DNA from: Enterovibrio sp. JCM 19048
Lineage (GTDB): Bacteria > Pseudomonadota > Gammaproteobacteria > Enterobacterales > Vibrionaceae
DNA: 64,000 nucleotides
Reading direction: 5' to 3'
Assembly: GCA_001310415.1 (NCBI GenBank)
Contig: BAXE01000011.1
Location: forward strand, 87,628-151,627
Shown: positions 35,347 to 47,035 of the stretch, piece after piece
Position numbering within the stretch: position 1 is the stretch's first letter
Layout: each line of letters begins with the position of its first letter
Program-made: the position numbers and the translations under genes
The notes under the pieces: generated by a model
Seen by the model: the letters and a program-made list of their open reading frames with translations, nothing else
What the model was told of the DNA's origin: nothing
The model's database searches: none

Positions 35347-36035
35347 CTATGAAATATAGTCCTTTAGCGATTCATTATTTGCGCTAAGTTGGTCAATATT
35401 AAGGTGATATTTCACTTTTCCTTCGTCGATCAGCAGCACCTGGTCGGCAATCGCGACGGCATCTTCCGGGTGATGGGTCACCATCAAAATGGTGGTGCCA
35501 AACTGTGTCGCCAACTGTTTTACCTGGGCAAGCATTTCCCGTCGCAGTGAAGGGTCGAGCGCAGAAAAGGGTTCGTCCAGCAGCAGTAATGGTCGGTTGC
35601 GAACAAGGCAACGCGCCAGTGCGACCCGCTGTTTCTGACCGCCGGACAGTTGGCCTGGCAGACGCTCAAGGTAAGTGTCCAGCCTACCTTTTCTGCCGCC
35701 TCTTTTACTTTGCTTTTATCTTCCGCATCCAGAGACAGGTTTGGGCGAATTCCCAGAGCGATATTGTCAAACGCGCTGAGGTGACTGAACAGGTTGTGCT
35801 CCTGAAACAGAATGGAGAGTGGACGTTCATGAGCTGGACGAAGGGTGAAGTTGTCGCCATTAAAACTCACCGCGCCGCCTGCGGGTGGCAGTAAGCCGCA
35901 AAGCAGAGAGAGCAGGGTGCTTTTACCTGCGCCACTTGGCCCCAGAATGGCTGTGACACTTCCGGCTTCAGCTGAAAATGTAAAACTGAGCGTTTCCGCC
36001 TGATAGTGGTATGTAAGGTCACGCACGTTCAGCAT
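35347..36035 (-). CDS. thiQ: Thiamine ABC transporter ATP-binding protein (frameshifted)
   Basis: ATPase of the thiamine/TPP importer ThiBPQ. Walker A GPSGAGKST, Q-loop FQEHNLF, signature LSGGQKQRVALAR, Walker B LLLLDEPFSALD and the H-loop VTHHPEDA are all present after repairing one base near 35683. Repaired length is 229. Its start lies inside the 3' end of thiP (17-base overlap), and it closes the thi operon. Confidence 0.93.
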
Positions 36036-37615
36036 GGGTTTTTCCTGCGATCAAAGTTTCAATCAAGGCGTAGCTGCCAAGGCTTAGGACGAAGAGCAGC
36101 AATGCCGCAGCGGCGGCTGCGTCCATCTGGTAACTGCCCATCAGGTGGAAAAGATACAGTGGCAGGGTCTGGAAATCCTGGCTGCCGACCAGGGCAATTG
36201 CGCCCAGATCGCCGGTGGATAAAACAAAACTGACCGCCACCGCTCTGGCAATTGGACGGCGTAATGCGCGCCAGTCAATCAGATGCAGGCGATTGAGCCT
36301 TTGATGCCAAGGCTGTTGCAAAGGTTCTGGTATTGCTGTGAAAGCTGGAAGGCCGGTTGGCTGAGGGTTTTCACCACATAAGGCAGCGCCATCAGGGTGT
36401 TGACCGCAAGAACCAGCCAGAACGGTGAACTGAACACATCGATATGGTCACGCAGCATCAGGAACAAGCCAGTGCCAAGCACCACGCTCGGCACAACAAG
36501 GATCAGCGAGGCGGTCATTTCAATCCCGTCTGCCCGTTTATGTAGCCATGCAGTCGCCAGAAGCGGCTGGTCAGTACAATGGCACTGCCGAGCACAAATG
36601 CGCAAACTGCCGCGCCACTGGCCAGGGTCAGGGAATTGAAGGTGGCTTCGAGCAGCGCGCGTTGGGAGAGAAGCTCCAGAGCTTTGGGGTTCAGCCCGCT
36701 GACGGCGACCATAACAAGCGGTGGCAGGACAAAGAGCGCGGCAAGGGCAATCCAGATCGTGTCCCATATTTTTTCTGCGCGGCTGTCGAGCTGCGCAGGC
36801 AATGCAAGTTGGCTGTCACGCCCCTGTTGTTCAACAGGACGTGCCAGACGTTGCAGGGTTAGATGAAGCAAGCCACAAAGCAAAAGTTGCCACAGCGCGA
36901 GCAATGCGCCAGTCTGCAAATCAAAATCAAACCGGATAGCCTGATAGATAGCCAGTTCAATGGTGGTTGCGCCGGGGCCACCACCCAGTGCCATCACAGT
37001 GGCGAAACTGGTAAAGCAGAGCATAAACACCAGCGATGGTGTGTGGCAATTGTTGGCGTAGGTAAGGCCATTCCAGCAGGCGGAACCGGTGCCACCCGCC
37101 GATGCCCAGTTGCAATGCAAGGCGCTTTTGATCGCCGGGGATTTGTTCCAGTGCCTGTACCAGAAGCTGCGCGGAATAGGGCAGGTTGAAAAAGACATGC
37201 GCCAGCAAAATGCCGGTCAGACCATAGATGCTGATATTCCACGCCGAACCCAGCAACGGCAGTCCGTCTGCCAGCAGGCCATTTTTGCCAAACACTGCCA
37301 GAATACCGAACACCCCGACCAGCACGGGAAGCACCAGTGTCATGGAAAACAGTTTGAGTAGCAGGCTGCGTCCAACAAACTGGCGGCGAGACAAAGCGAG
37401 GGCAACAGGTATGGCAAGCCCAACAGATAGCAAGGTTGAAAGCGCGGCTTGTTTCAGGCTGAACAGGGTGACGTGGCGCAAATAGGGTCATGCCAAAGCG
37501 CGCTGACATTAAGGGTCGGTGCCTGTGTAAGCAGGGAAAACAAAGCGGCGCCAATCAGCACCGCTATGACCGAGGCCGACAGAACGCCCGGCCAGGTACG
37601 GGAAGGGTTCAGCAC
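36019..37615 (-). CDS. thiP: Thiamine ABC transporter permease (frameshifted)
   Basis: Two-lobed permease of ThiBPQ, with about twelve hydrophobic segments and the EAA-type loops of both halves (ALQLGIGGWHRFRLLEWPYLRQQLP; NSLGIKGLNRLHLIDWRALRRPIARA). Repaired length is 533 (E. coli 536). Losses: near 37485 (one), 37045 (two bases, probably C), 36563 (one) and 36298 (one). The GTG at 37615 is taken as the start because it lies just four bases after the thiB stop and gives the family length. Confidence 0.9.
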
Positions 37616-37619
37616 AGGA

Positions 37620-38615
37620 TTACTTCACCAGCGCCGATTGCCATTCACGGATCCAGGTGCGGCGGTTGTCCGCCACTTTTTCCGGGGTGAACTGCAAGCT
37701 GTTGTCGGGAACTGACAGTGTCTCGAAGCCTTGCGGCAATTCGATACCGGTCACCGGGTACATCCACTGGCCTGTCGGCACCGCATCCTGGAAACCGTCG
37801 CTCAGGATGAACTGCATAAACTCATCAGCCAGTGCCTGATTATCAGAGCCTTTCACTTTGGCGGCGACTTCCACCTGTATGTAGTGACCTTCTGCAAAAT
37901 TGGCACTGCTGAAGTTGGGGTTTTCTTCTGCAATCAGGTGATAGGCCGGGGATGTAGTGTAAGAGAGCACCATGTCGGACTCGCCATTGAGGAACATGCT
38001 GTAGGCTTCCGACCAGCCCTTGGTCACGGTCACGGTTTTCTTGGCAAGCTGTTGCCAGGCGTCAGAGACATCATCGCCGTAGACGGACTTCATCCAAAGC
38101 ATCAGTCCCTGACCCGGCGTCGAGGTGCGCGGATCCTGATAGATCACTGAAATATCATCGCGCTGTTCAACCAGCTCTTTCAGGCTCTTTGGCGGATTTT
38201 GCAGTTTAGTTTTGTCATAGACAAAAGCGAAGTAGCCATAGTCATACGGCACAAACGTGTCGTTGCTCCATTCGTCTGGCAGGGTAATCGCTTTGCCATC
38301 CACCTTATGTTTTGCCAGCAAGCCGGTCTTTTCTGCTTCCGCCATCAGGTTGGTATCCAGACCGAGGATGACATCAGCTTTGCTGTTTTTGCCTTCAAGG
38401 CGCAGTCGGTTGAGGATGGTGACACCGTCTTCCAGCGCGACCAGGTTCAGGGTGCAGTCACACTCCGCTTCAAACGCTTTTTTGACTGCCGGGCCTGGGC
38501 CCCAGTCTGCAGCGAAAGAATCATAGGTATAAACGGTCAGGGTATCTTTGGAATCTGCCAGCGCAGGACCTGCCATGGTCATAGCTAACATCAGGGTAGA
38601 AATAGAATATTTCAT
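37620..38615 (-). CDS. thiB: Thiamine-binding periplasmic protein
   Basis: Soluble receptor of the thiamine importer, intact at 331 residues. Signal peptide MKYSISTLMLAMTMAGPALA precedes DTLTVYTYDSFAADWGPGP, the standard ThiB N-terminus; KVDGKAITLPDEWSNDTFVPYDYGYFAF and the aromatic-rich QWMYPVTGIELP near the end fit the ligand pocket. Its SD (GAGG) lies in a predicted hairpin downstream of the TPP riboswitch. Confidence 0.96.
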   Translation of the reverse strand: MKYSISTLMLAMTMAGPALADSKDTLTVYTYDSFAADWGPGPAVKKAFEAECDCTLNLVALEDGVTILNRLRLEGKNSKADVILGLDTNLMAEAEKTGLLAKHKVDGKAITLPDEWSNDTFVPYDYGYFAFVYDKTKLQNPPKSLKELVEQRDDISVIYQDPRTSTPGQGLMLWMKSVYGDDVSDAWQQLAKKTVTVTKGWSEAYSMFLNGESDMVLSYTTSPAYHLIAEENPNFSSANFAEGHYIQVEVAAKVKGSDNQALADEFMQFILSDGFQDAVPTGQWMYPVTGIELPQGFETLSVPDNSLQFTPEKVADNRRTWIREWQSALVK

Positions 38616-38620
38616 GGTTG

Positions 38621-38650
38621 CCTCACATCAATGTGCGGCGAGGTGTGAGG
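38621..38650 (-). promoter_or_regulatory. Predicted RBS-masking hairpin before thiB
   Basis: In the transcript CCTCACA (38650-38644) can pair with TGTGAGG (38627-38621). The second arm contains the thiB Shine-Dalgarno, five bases before the ATG. Located between aptamer and start codon, this is a good candidate for the translational expression platform of the riboswitch. Seen as sequence complementarity; the switching is inferred. Confidence 0.6.
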
Positions 38651-38674
38651 GTCATTAAGCGGGTAAGCCAGGGA

Positions 38675-38766
38675 CATCTCATTCCTACGCCAGCATTATC
38701 TGGATCAGGTACATGGGTTTAGCTTTCGCATTCTCAGCCAGCTTGCAGCCAGCACCCCACGAGATG
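38675..38766 (-). ncRNA. TPP riboswitch (THI element)
   Basis: On the minus strand the conserved core blocks appear in order: a closing-stem arm with GGGGTGC, then GCTGAGAATG, ACCTGATCCAGATAATGC and GTAGGAATGAG, with the P1 arms CATCTC and GAGATG at the ends. The CTGAGA and CCTGATC...TAATGC motifs bind the pyrimidine and pyrophosphate of TPP. It lies 60 bases upstream of thiB and should repress thiBPQ when TPP is plentiful. Confidence 0.96.
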
Positions 38767-38807
38767 TTTGCCATTGTAATCGCCGTGTTGGCGATCACCA
38801 AACCTTC

Positions 38808-39614
38808 TTATGGCTTATTGAGCGACCAATCATAGTCGTACTTGATCTTTCCGCTCCAGCCTTCGAGTTTTGCGCCGTCACGGTATCTGTCGATTGCTCG
38901 GAGAATTTCCTGTTCGTTGTTGCCGAAATCCTCGCCATACCACTCATAAATAGAGGAAAGCACCAGAGTGTTGTCAGAAATCAGGGCGCACTTCGGGCTG
39001 CTGGTAAACTGGCGCGCGGCGATATTCAGGCGCTCTTCGTAATTTTCCCCGGTATACGCGACATCAGCGAGGTTGGGGCAGCCCATGCTGGCACAGTTAA
39101 CGGCATAGTGGATGCGGTAGTCCTTCCAGATCGGGCGCAGGATCCGATGCTCGATATCATTCAGGGTAATGTCTTCCCCGGCGATCACCGCAACGTCATC
39201 ATCCCAAGGGCCGAAACTCATAAATCCGCCCAGCTTGGTAATGGATTTCACCGGGTATTCGTCCAGTATCAACTTGACGGTAATGGCGTTGTAAAGGTTA
39301 ACCCAGTAAGCAAACTGCTCGTCCAAGCTGTAGTTTCTGGGGTCTAAGCTGGTCAGGCTGGTAATGTAGGCATCCAGCATTGCTTTATCAGACGCTGTTA
39401 CCTCGGCATACCGGAACAGATTGTTGTAATCTTGGGTGATGACGTATCGATCCAGTATCTGCTGCCACCTTTGATGATCGATCACGGCAGGGTTGTCTTC
39501 ATTGCTTTGCTTCCACATCGGCCAAAGCTTGCTCTGCGGAGCGGCATAGACGTGCTGGGTCATAAACGTCAGCAATAAAAAAAACGGCAATAAAAAGTAA
39601 CGTGGGTGGCGCAT
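38808..39614 (-). CDS. Exported DUF547 protein
   Basis: Intact at 268 residues, with a signal peptide (FLLPFFLLLTFMTQHVYA) and a DUF547 domain: NLYNAITVKLILDEYPVKSI, GEDITLNDIEHRILRP, HYAVNCASMGCPNL and SSIYEWYGEDFG. The conserved Cys in NCASMGCP is present. Function of DUF547 is not established; the fold has been compared with cysteine-peptidase-like proteins, but I do not assign activity. It lies just upstream of the TPP riboswitch on the same strand, yet the switch is downstream of it, so it is probably not thiamine-regulated. Confidence 0.85.
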   Translation of the reverse strand: MRHPRYFLLPFFLLLTFMTQHVYAAPQSKLWPMWKQSNEDNPAVIDHQRWQQILDRYVITQDYNNLFRYAEVTASDKAMLDAYITSLTSLDPRNYSLDEQFAYWVNLYNAITVKLILDEYPVKSITKLGGFMSFGPWDDDVAVIAGEDITLNDIEHRILRPIWKDYRIHYAVNCASMGCPNLADVAYTGENYEERLNIAARQFTSSPKCALISDNTLVLSSIYEWYGEDFGNNEQEILRAIDRYRDGAKLEGWSGKIKYDYDWSLNKP

Positions 39615-39858
39615 GCGTGGTTCCCCAGGTGAGGTATTGATAAATTTACAGACCTAATGCAACCGGAATCGCTTTCTGGTTAGTCAGCCAAAAACAGTGA
39701 AAATTGGTCACTCAGGTTTGGTTTTGCAATCAAGATCAAATTTCCAATCGCAACATACCCTCAGATCCTGAATGTTGGATCGCTTTACTTGGTTTATCTG
39801 CAAAAAAACGGCCATCGAGCCGGTTTCATTGGAATGGCTATAGCTTAGCTTGTTAAAA
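39615..39858. other. Spacer between leuD and DUF547 gene, with leuD terminator
   Basis: No gene. On the minus strand CGGC-TCGATG-GCCG followed by seven T (39802-39823) is a weak Rho-independent terminator for the leu operon. The DUF547 promoter should lie in the remainder; no hexamers are convincing. Confidence 0.5.
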
Positions 39859-40461
39859 CTAGGCCAGAAACGCCGGGATCTTACTTTCGTACTCAGCGAT
39901 CTTGTCTTCGTGTTGCAGCGTCAGGCCGATGCTGTCGAGGCCGTTGAGCAGGCAGTGGCGGCGGAATTCATCAATTTCGAATGAGTAGGTTTTGCTTCCT
40001 GCCGTCACGGTTTGCGCTTCCAGATCCAGCGCGATCTCCGCGCCTTCATTGGCTTCCACAAACTTGAACAGTTCGTCGACTTCCGCTTCGGTCAGCTTGA
40101 CCGGCACCATCTGGTTGTTGATCGAGTTGCCGTAGAAGATGTCAGCAAAGCTCGGCGCGATCATCACTTTAAAACCAAAGTCCGCCAGTGCCCATGGCGC
40201 ATGTTCGCGCGATGAGCCACAGCCGAAGTTTTCGCGTGCAAGCAGTACGCTTGCGCCTTTGTAACGTGGCTGGTTCAGCACAAAATCCGGGTTGTCCTGC
40301 TGACCTGCTTCATCCAGGAAGCGCCAGTCGTGGAACAGGTGCTGGCCGAAACCTATGCGGGTGACTTTCTGCAAAAACTGCTTCGGGATGATGGCATCGG
40401 TATCGACGTTGGCAGCATCCAGCGGCGCCACCAGGCCGGTGTGTTGTTTGATTCCTGACAT
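39859..40461 (-). CDS. leuD: 3-isopropylmalate dehydratase small subunit
   Basis: With LeuC it isomerises 2- to 3-isopropylmalate. Intact at 200 residues. The swivelling-domain motif [15 protein letters not shown] at about residue 76 and the N-terminal [23 protein letters not shown] are diagnostic. It is the last gene of leuABCD, ten bases after leuC. Confidence 0.96.
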   Translation of the reverse strand: MSGIKQHTGLVAPLDAANVDTDAIIPKQFLQKVTRIGFGQHLFHDWRFLDEAGQQDNPDFVLNQPRYKGASVLLARENFGCGSSREHAPWALADFGFKVMIAPSFADIFYGNSINNQMVPVKLTEAEVDELFKFVEANEGAEIALDLEAQTVTAGSKTYSFEIDEFRRHCLLNGLDSIGLTLQHEDKIAEYESKIPAFLA

Positions 40462-40471
40462 GGTGGGCTCC

Positions 40472-41871
40472 TTATAAGCTATTTACGTCAACGAAGTGAC
40501 CGGCAACTGCCGCGGCAGCAGCCATGGCAGGGCTGACCAGATGGGTGCGGCCTTCACGACCCTGACGGCCTTCGAAATTACGGTTGCTGGTGGATGCGCA
40601 GCGCTCTTTTGGCCCAAGGCGGTCGTTGTTCATCGCCAGACACATAGAGCAGCCAGGCAGACGCCACTCAAAACCGGCTTCAATAAAGATCTTGTCCAGA
40701 CCTTCTGCTTCCGCCTGTGCTTTGACTTGCTCAGAGCCCGGTACCACCAGCGCCTGAACGCCAGCGGCCACTTTGCGGCCTTTGGCGATAGCGGCGGCTG
40801 CACGCATGTCTTCGATGCGAGAGTTGGTGCAAGAGCCGATAAAGACTTTATCGATGGTGATGTCAGTGATCTTCTGGCCTGCTTCAATGCCCATGTACTT
40901 CAGTGCGCGCTCCGCAGAGTGGCGCTCGATAGGGTCGGCAAAACTTTCCGGTGCAGGCACGACATCGTTGATGCCCACCACCTGTCCTGGGTTGGTGCCC
41001 CAGGTTACCTGGTTGGAGATATCTGCTGCTTCCAGCGTGACGACGGTGTCGAACTTGGCATCAGCGTCAGTTTTCAGGCTGCTCCAGTATTCAACCGCGG
41101 CATCCCAGTCGCTGCCGGTTGGCGAGAATTTACGGCCTTCAAGGTAATCAAACGTGGTTTGATCCGGTGCCACTAGACCCGCTTTCGCGCCAAGCTCAAT
41201 CGCCATGTTACAGACGGTCATGCGTCCTTCCATGGTCAAGTCTTCAATCGCTTGACCGCAGAATTCCACCACATGACCGGTACCGCCGGCGTGGCCGACT
41301 TTGCCGATGATCGCCAGAACGATGTCTTTGGCCGTCACGCCTTCAGCGACCTTGCCTTTAACCTCAATTTTCATGGTCTTGGCGCGGCCTTGCTTCAGGG
41401 TCTGGGTCGCCAGCACATGCTCCACTTCCGAGGTGCCGATACCGAACGCCAGTGCGCCAAATGCGCCGTGGGTCGCAGTGTGGGAGTCGCCACACACGAT
41501 GGTGGTGCCCGGCAGGGTAATGCCCAGCTCTGGACCCATCACGTGAACGATGCCTGGTAAGGGTGATTGATGTCATACAGGGTGACACCGAACTCTTCGC
41601 AGTTTTTGGCCAGGGTTTCCATCTGAATTTTTGCCATCTCGCCAGAGGCATTGATGTCTTTGGTTTCAGTGGAAACGTTGTGATCCATGGTGGCGAAGGT
41701 TTTCGACAACTGGCGCACTTTGCGTCCGTGTTGACGCAGGCCATCGAACGCCTGAGGGGAGGTCACCTCGTGAACCAGGTGACGGTCGATATACAGCAGC
41801 GGGGTTTCCCCCGGCACTTCAACGACGATATGGGCGTCGTAGATTTTCTCGTACAAAGTCTTGGAAGACAT
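40472..41871 (-). CDS. leuC: 3-isopropylmalate dehydratase large subunit (frameshifted)
   Basis: Aconitase-family [4Fe-4S] enzyme of leucine synthesis. [33 protein letters not shown] and [14 protein letters not shown] provide the cluster cysteines. Repaired length from 41871 is 466, the same as E. coli; the ATG at 41877 adds two residues but lies only three bases from the AGGA, so the second ATG, nine bases away, is preferred. One base is lost near 41553 (GGG to GG), giving [13 protein letters not shown] after repair. Confidence 0.94.
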
Positions 41872-41935
41872 GCTCATTAATCCTTTTTATGGTGCCGCAG
41901 CCTGCTGTCGCTAAGCTGCGGTTGCTTCCTTGTTA

Positions 41936-44580
<2,645 letters not shown>

Positions 44581-44604
44581 GGTCGTTCCCTCTTTTGCCG
44601 TGTG

Positions 44605-44629
44605 ATACCAACGTTTTACCGGTTGGTAT
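44605..44629. promoter_or_regulatory. Inverted repeat in the leuA leader
   Basis: ATACCAAC-N9-GTTGGTAT, perfect 8-bp arms, between the attenuator and leuA. There is no T-run. It may be a leader-RNA hairpin or an operator for a regulator such as LeuO. Confidence 0.4.
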
Positions 44630-44663
44630 TAGGTTGTACTCCGCACCCTAGGCAGGTCATACG

Positions 44664-44687
44664 AAAAAACCCGCGCCTTGGCGCGGG
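44664..44687 (-). terminator. leu operon attenuator
   Basis: On the minus strand CCCGCGCC / GGCGCGGG forms a GC-only stem followed by six T. It lies 38 bases after the leucine-rich leader peptide stop and 83 bases before leuA, the normal position for a transcription attenuator. Confidence 0.88.
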
Positions 44688-44725
44688 TTTCGTGTGTCTG
44701 GTGAAAACTGTTCTCAATCCATGAC

Positions 44726-44785
44726 CTACCCGCGCGAAAAATTCACGAGAAGAAGGAGGTCTAGAAGGAAAATGCGTTTTGTCAT
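44726..44785 (-). CDS. leuL: leu operon leader peptide
   Basis: A 19-residue ORF reading MTKRIFLLDLLLLVNFSRG with six leucine codons, four of them consecutive and one of them the rare CTA. Position before a GC-rich terminator and leuA matches the leu attenuation system of enteric bacteria: slow translation at the leucine codons when Leu-tRNA is scarce should block the terminator. No strong SD is visible. Upstream on the same strand TTGACG at 44846-44841 could be the -35 of the leu promoter, but its -10 is poor. Confidence 0.85.
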   Translation of the reverse strand: MTKRIFLLDLLLLVNFSRG

Positions 44786-45027
44786 TTGTAACAGTTCTCT
44801 AAAAAGTCTGCACAAATGAATACCAAACCGCTCACTAAAGCGTCAATATCAAATTGGAAAATAACAAGAATGCGCCGGTCATAATGTTAAGTGTGGTGAA
44901 AAACACTGCTTTTATTGTGATTGAGTGGTTTATTCGTCTGGGTCTTTTCGGTGTGTGAAAATTCATCATATTTGCGGGGTTTGAGGAATTAAAGGCAACG
45001 AAAAATCGATAAAGTAAGCGTAAAATT

Positions 45028-45048
45028 TAATTCAACATTGATGAATTA
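45028..45048. promoter_or_regulatory. Candidate operator upstream of tetR-type gene
   Basis: TAATTCA-N7-TGAATTA, perfect 7-bp arms, with a second nested dyad TCAA-CA-TTGA at the centre. It lies immediately before the TetR-family start, in the space shared with the divergent leu operon. Dyads of this size are typical of TetR-family autoregulation; ownership by this repressor is inferred from position. Confidence 0.5.
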
Positions 45049-45059
45049 TGGATGATGAG

Positions 45060-45704
45060 ATGGCGAAGAAACCCGGTCGCCCCAGTGGTGGATCCCGTGC
45101 CAGAGAGGCGCTGATAGAAGAAGCAAAAACGCATTTCCACGCCTCGCCTTACCATCAGGTCTCTACCCGCAAGATTGCCGAAAGTGCCGGTGTTGATGTT
45201 GCACTTATCCGTTACTACTTTGGTAACAAAGCCGGCCTGTTTGAAACCATGGTACGCGAGAGTGCCGCCCCCATGATCACCCGGATACGTCAGGCGATCG
45301 ATGACGGAAAAATTGAAAACCTCAACGATGCCGTAGCCACCTTCAACCACATTATGTCTGCGGGTCCCAATCTCCCGGCGCTGATCATGCGTAGCATGAT
45401 GATGGATGAGGATGACCAGCAGCGCGTCGCCGTCGAAAAGCTCTTTCATGACGTGATTGTGCCGATGCAGCAAATGCTGTTTCGCCGATTGCAGGAAAAA
45501 GGGGCACTGAATGACGGGGTTGACCCTGAACTGGCGCGGCTCAGTTTTTTCAGCCTGATGGTGTTTCCTTTCATTATCCCCGACGGTATGGCTGCACTGC
45601 AGGGGATCACAAAAGACAGCCAGTTTTTGCAGCGGCTTGCCAGCCACAATGCTGCCTTGCTTCAATACGGAATATTTAACGATCAGGGAGAGACGACCTC
45701 ATGA
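45060..45704 (+). CDS. TetR-family transcriptional regulator
   Basis: Intact. The N-terminal helix-turn-helix is VSTRKIAESAGVDVALIRYYFGNKAGLFETM at about residues 35-65; the C-terminal ligand domain is unspecific. I prefer the ATG at 45060 (MAKKPGRPSGGSR) because GGATGATGAG precedes it; an in-frame ATG at 45048 lies in the operator. The stop overlaps the next gene by four bases, so it is in one operon with the adaptor and RND pump and probably represses it. The inducer is unknown. Confidence 0.9.
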   Translation: MAKKPGRPSGGSRAREALIEEAKTHFHASPYHQVSTRKIAESAGVDVALIRYYFGNKAGLFETMVRESAAPMITRIRQAIDDGKIENLNDAVATFNHIMSAGPNLPALIMRSMMMDEDDQQRVAVEKLFHDVIVPMQQMLFRRLQEKGALNDGVDPELARLSFFSLMVFPFIIPDGMAALQGITKDSQFLQRLASHNAALLQYGIFNDQGETTS

Positions 45705-47035
45705 CATTGCGCCGAAAACTGCTTTTCTTTCCTGCGCTGGCCGTGGGGATTGTGGTTCTGTTTCTCGCGGTAAAAACCCGCCCCGATGTGCCGGTAAAAC
45801 CGGCACAGTCAAAAGCCCGCGCGGTGGATGTGGTGACACTGGAAACGCAGGATATTGCGCCCGTCGTCACTGGCTTTGGCAGGGTCACGCCAAAATTGAC
45901 CTGGCAGGGGATTGCGGAGGTTAACGGCAAAGTCATCTACCGCAACCCGGCGCTGGAAAAAGGGCGGGTACTTGCGGCAGGTACCGAGCTTTTGCGCATT
46001 GACCCCACCGACTACCAACTGGCGGTCGCACAGGCGCAGGCGGACGTGAGCGTTAAACGTGCCCGCCTCGCCAAGTTGGCGCTCGATGAGAAAAACCTCA
46101 CGACCACGCTGGGGATTGAGCAGCGCAGGCTGGCATTGAGTCTGGATGAACTGGCGCGGAAGAAAAACCTGCGCCAGAGAGGGCTGACTTCTCAATCAGA
46201 CTTGGATAATGAGCAACAGGCATACCTTTCACAGCAAACCCGGGTGCAGGAATTGCAGGCCCAGTTAAAAGTACTGCCAGATGAAAAGCGCATCACCGAA
46301 GCGGAGCTGGAAGCGAGCCGACTGGCTCTGGCTCAGGCTGAGCGCAATCTGGAGAAAACCAAAATCATCCTGCCGGTCGACAGCCGTATCGCTGAGGTCA
46401 ATATCGAACGCGACCAGGTCGTGACGCCACAACAGGTCATGGTAGTGGCTCATGGTTTGGGGGCGGTAGAAGTTGAAGCGCAGCTCTCTATCCACGATAT
46501 GCAAACCGTGTTTGATACCCTGGACGCTGAGATCGGCAGTGATTTCAGCGATAAACTCCACCAGCTAACTGCCGCAGTAAACCTCTCCAGCGGCAGTTTC
46601 AAAGAGGAGTGGCCTGCGACCGTGGCGCGCCTCAGCGATACGGTTAACCTCAATCAGGCCACTGTTGGTGTGATTCTGGAAATCGCTCTCGATGACGAAC
46701 AGCAATCCGGCGCTGCCGCCAAGCCCACCCTGGTCAACGGCATGTTTGTGACCGCAACGATTGATGGAAAGCCGCTTTCCCACTGGGTGATCCCGGAGCG
46801 CGCCTTGCGTGGGGATAGGATCTACCTGATGGAAGACGGGGCATTGAAAGTATTGCCTGTCACTGTGCTGTTCCGTCATGGCGATCGCGTCGCGATCCGT
46901 GGTGATCTCAAAGCCGGGCAGCAGTTGGTGTTGAACGATCTGCTTCCGGCTGTGCCAGGAATGGCGCTGGAAGCAGTCACCCTCAATGGTCACGCCGTTA
47001 AGAACAGTGAGGCAGAGAACGGAGAGGCGTCATGA
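45701..47035 (+). CDS. RND efflux periplasmic adaptor (membrane fusion protein)
   Basis: Intact at 444 residues. An uncleaved N-terminal membrane anchor (LLFFPALAVGIVVLFLAV) is followed by a lipoyl/barrel-sandwich half (TGFGRVTPKLTWQGIAEVNGKVIY), a coiled-coil hairpin of about 110 residues rich in A, L, E, Q and R, and the returning half (VDSRIAEVNIERDQVV). No lipobox Cys is seen, so it is an inner-membrane type adaptor rather than a lipoprotein. It bridges the RND pump to an outer-membrane factor not encoded here, presumably TolC. Confidence 0.92.
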   Translation: MTLRRKLLFFPALAVGIVVLFLAVKTRPDVPVKPAQSKARAVDVVTLETQDIAPVVTGFGRVTPKLTWQGIAEVNGKVIYRNPALEKGRVLAAGTELLRIDPTDYQLAVAQAQADVSVKRARLAKLALDEKNLTTTLGIEQRRLALSLDELARKKNLRQRGLTSQSDLDNEQQAYLSQQTRVQELQAQLKVLPDEKRITEAELEASRLALAQAERNLEKTKIILPVDSRIAEVNIERDQVVTPQQVMVVAHGLGAVEVEAQLSIHDMQTVFDTLDAEIGSDFSDKLHQLTAAVNLSSGSFKEEWPATVARLSDTVNLNQATVGVILEIALDDEQQSGAAAKPTLVNGMFVTATIDGKPLSHWVIPERALRGDRIYLMEDGALKVLPVTVLFRHGDRVAIRGDLKAGQQLVLNDLLPAVPGMALEAVTLNGHAVKNSEAENGEAS

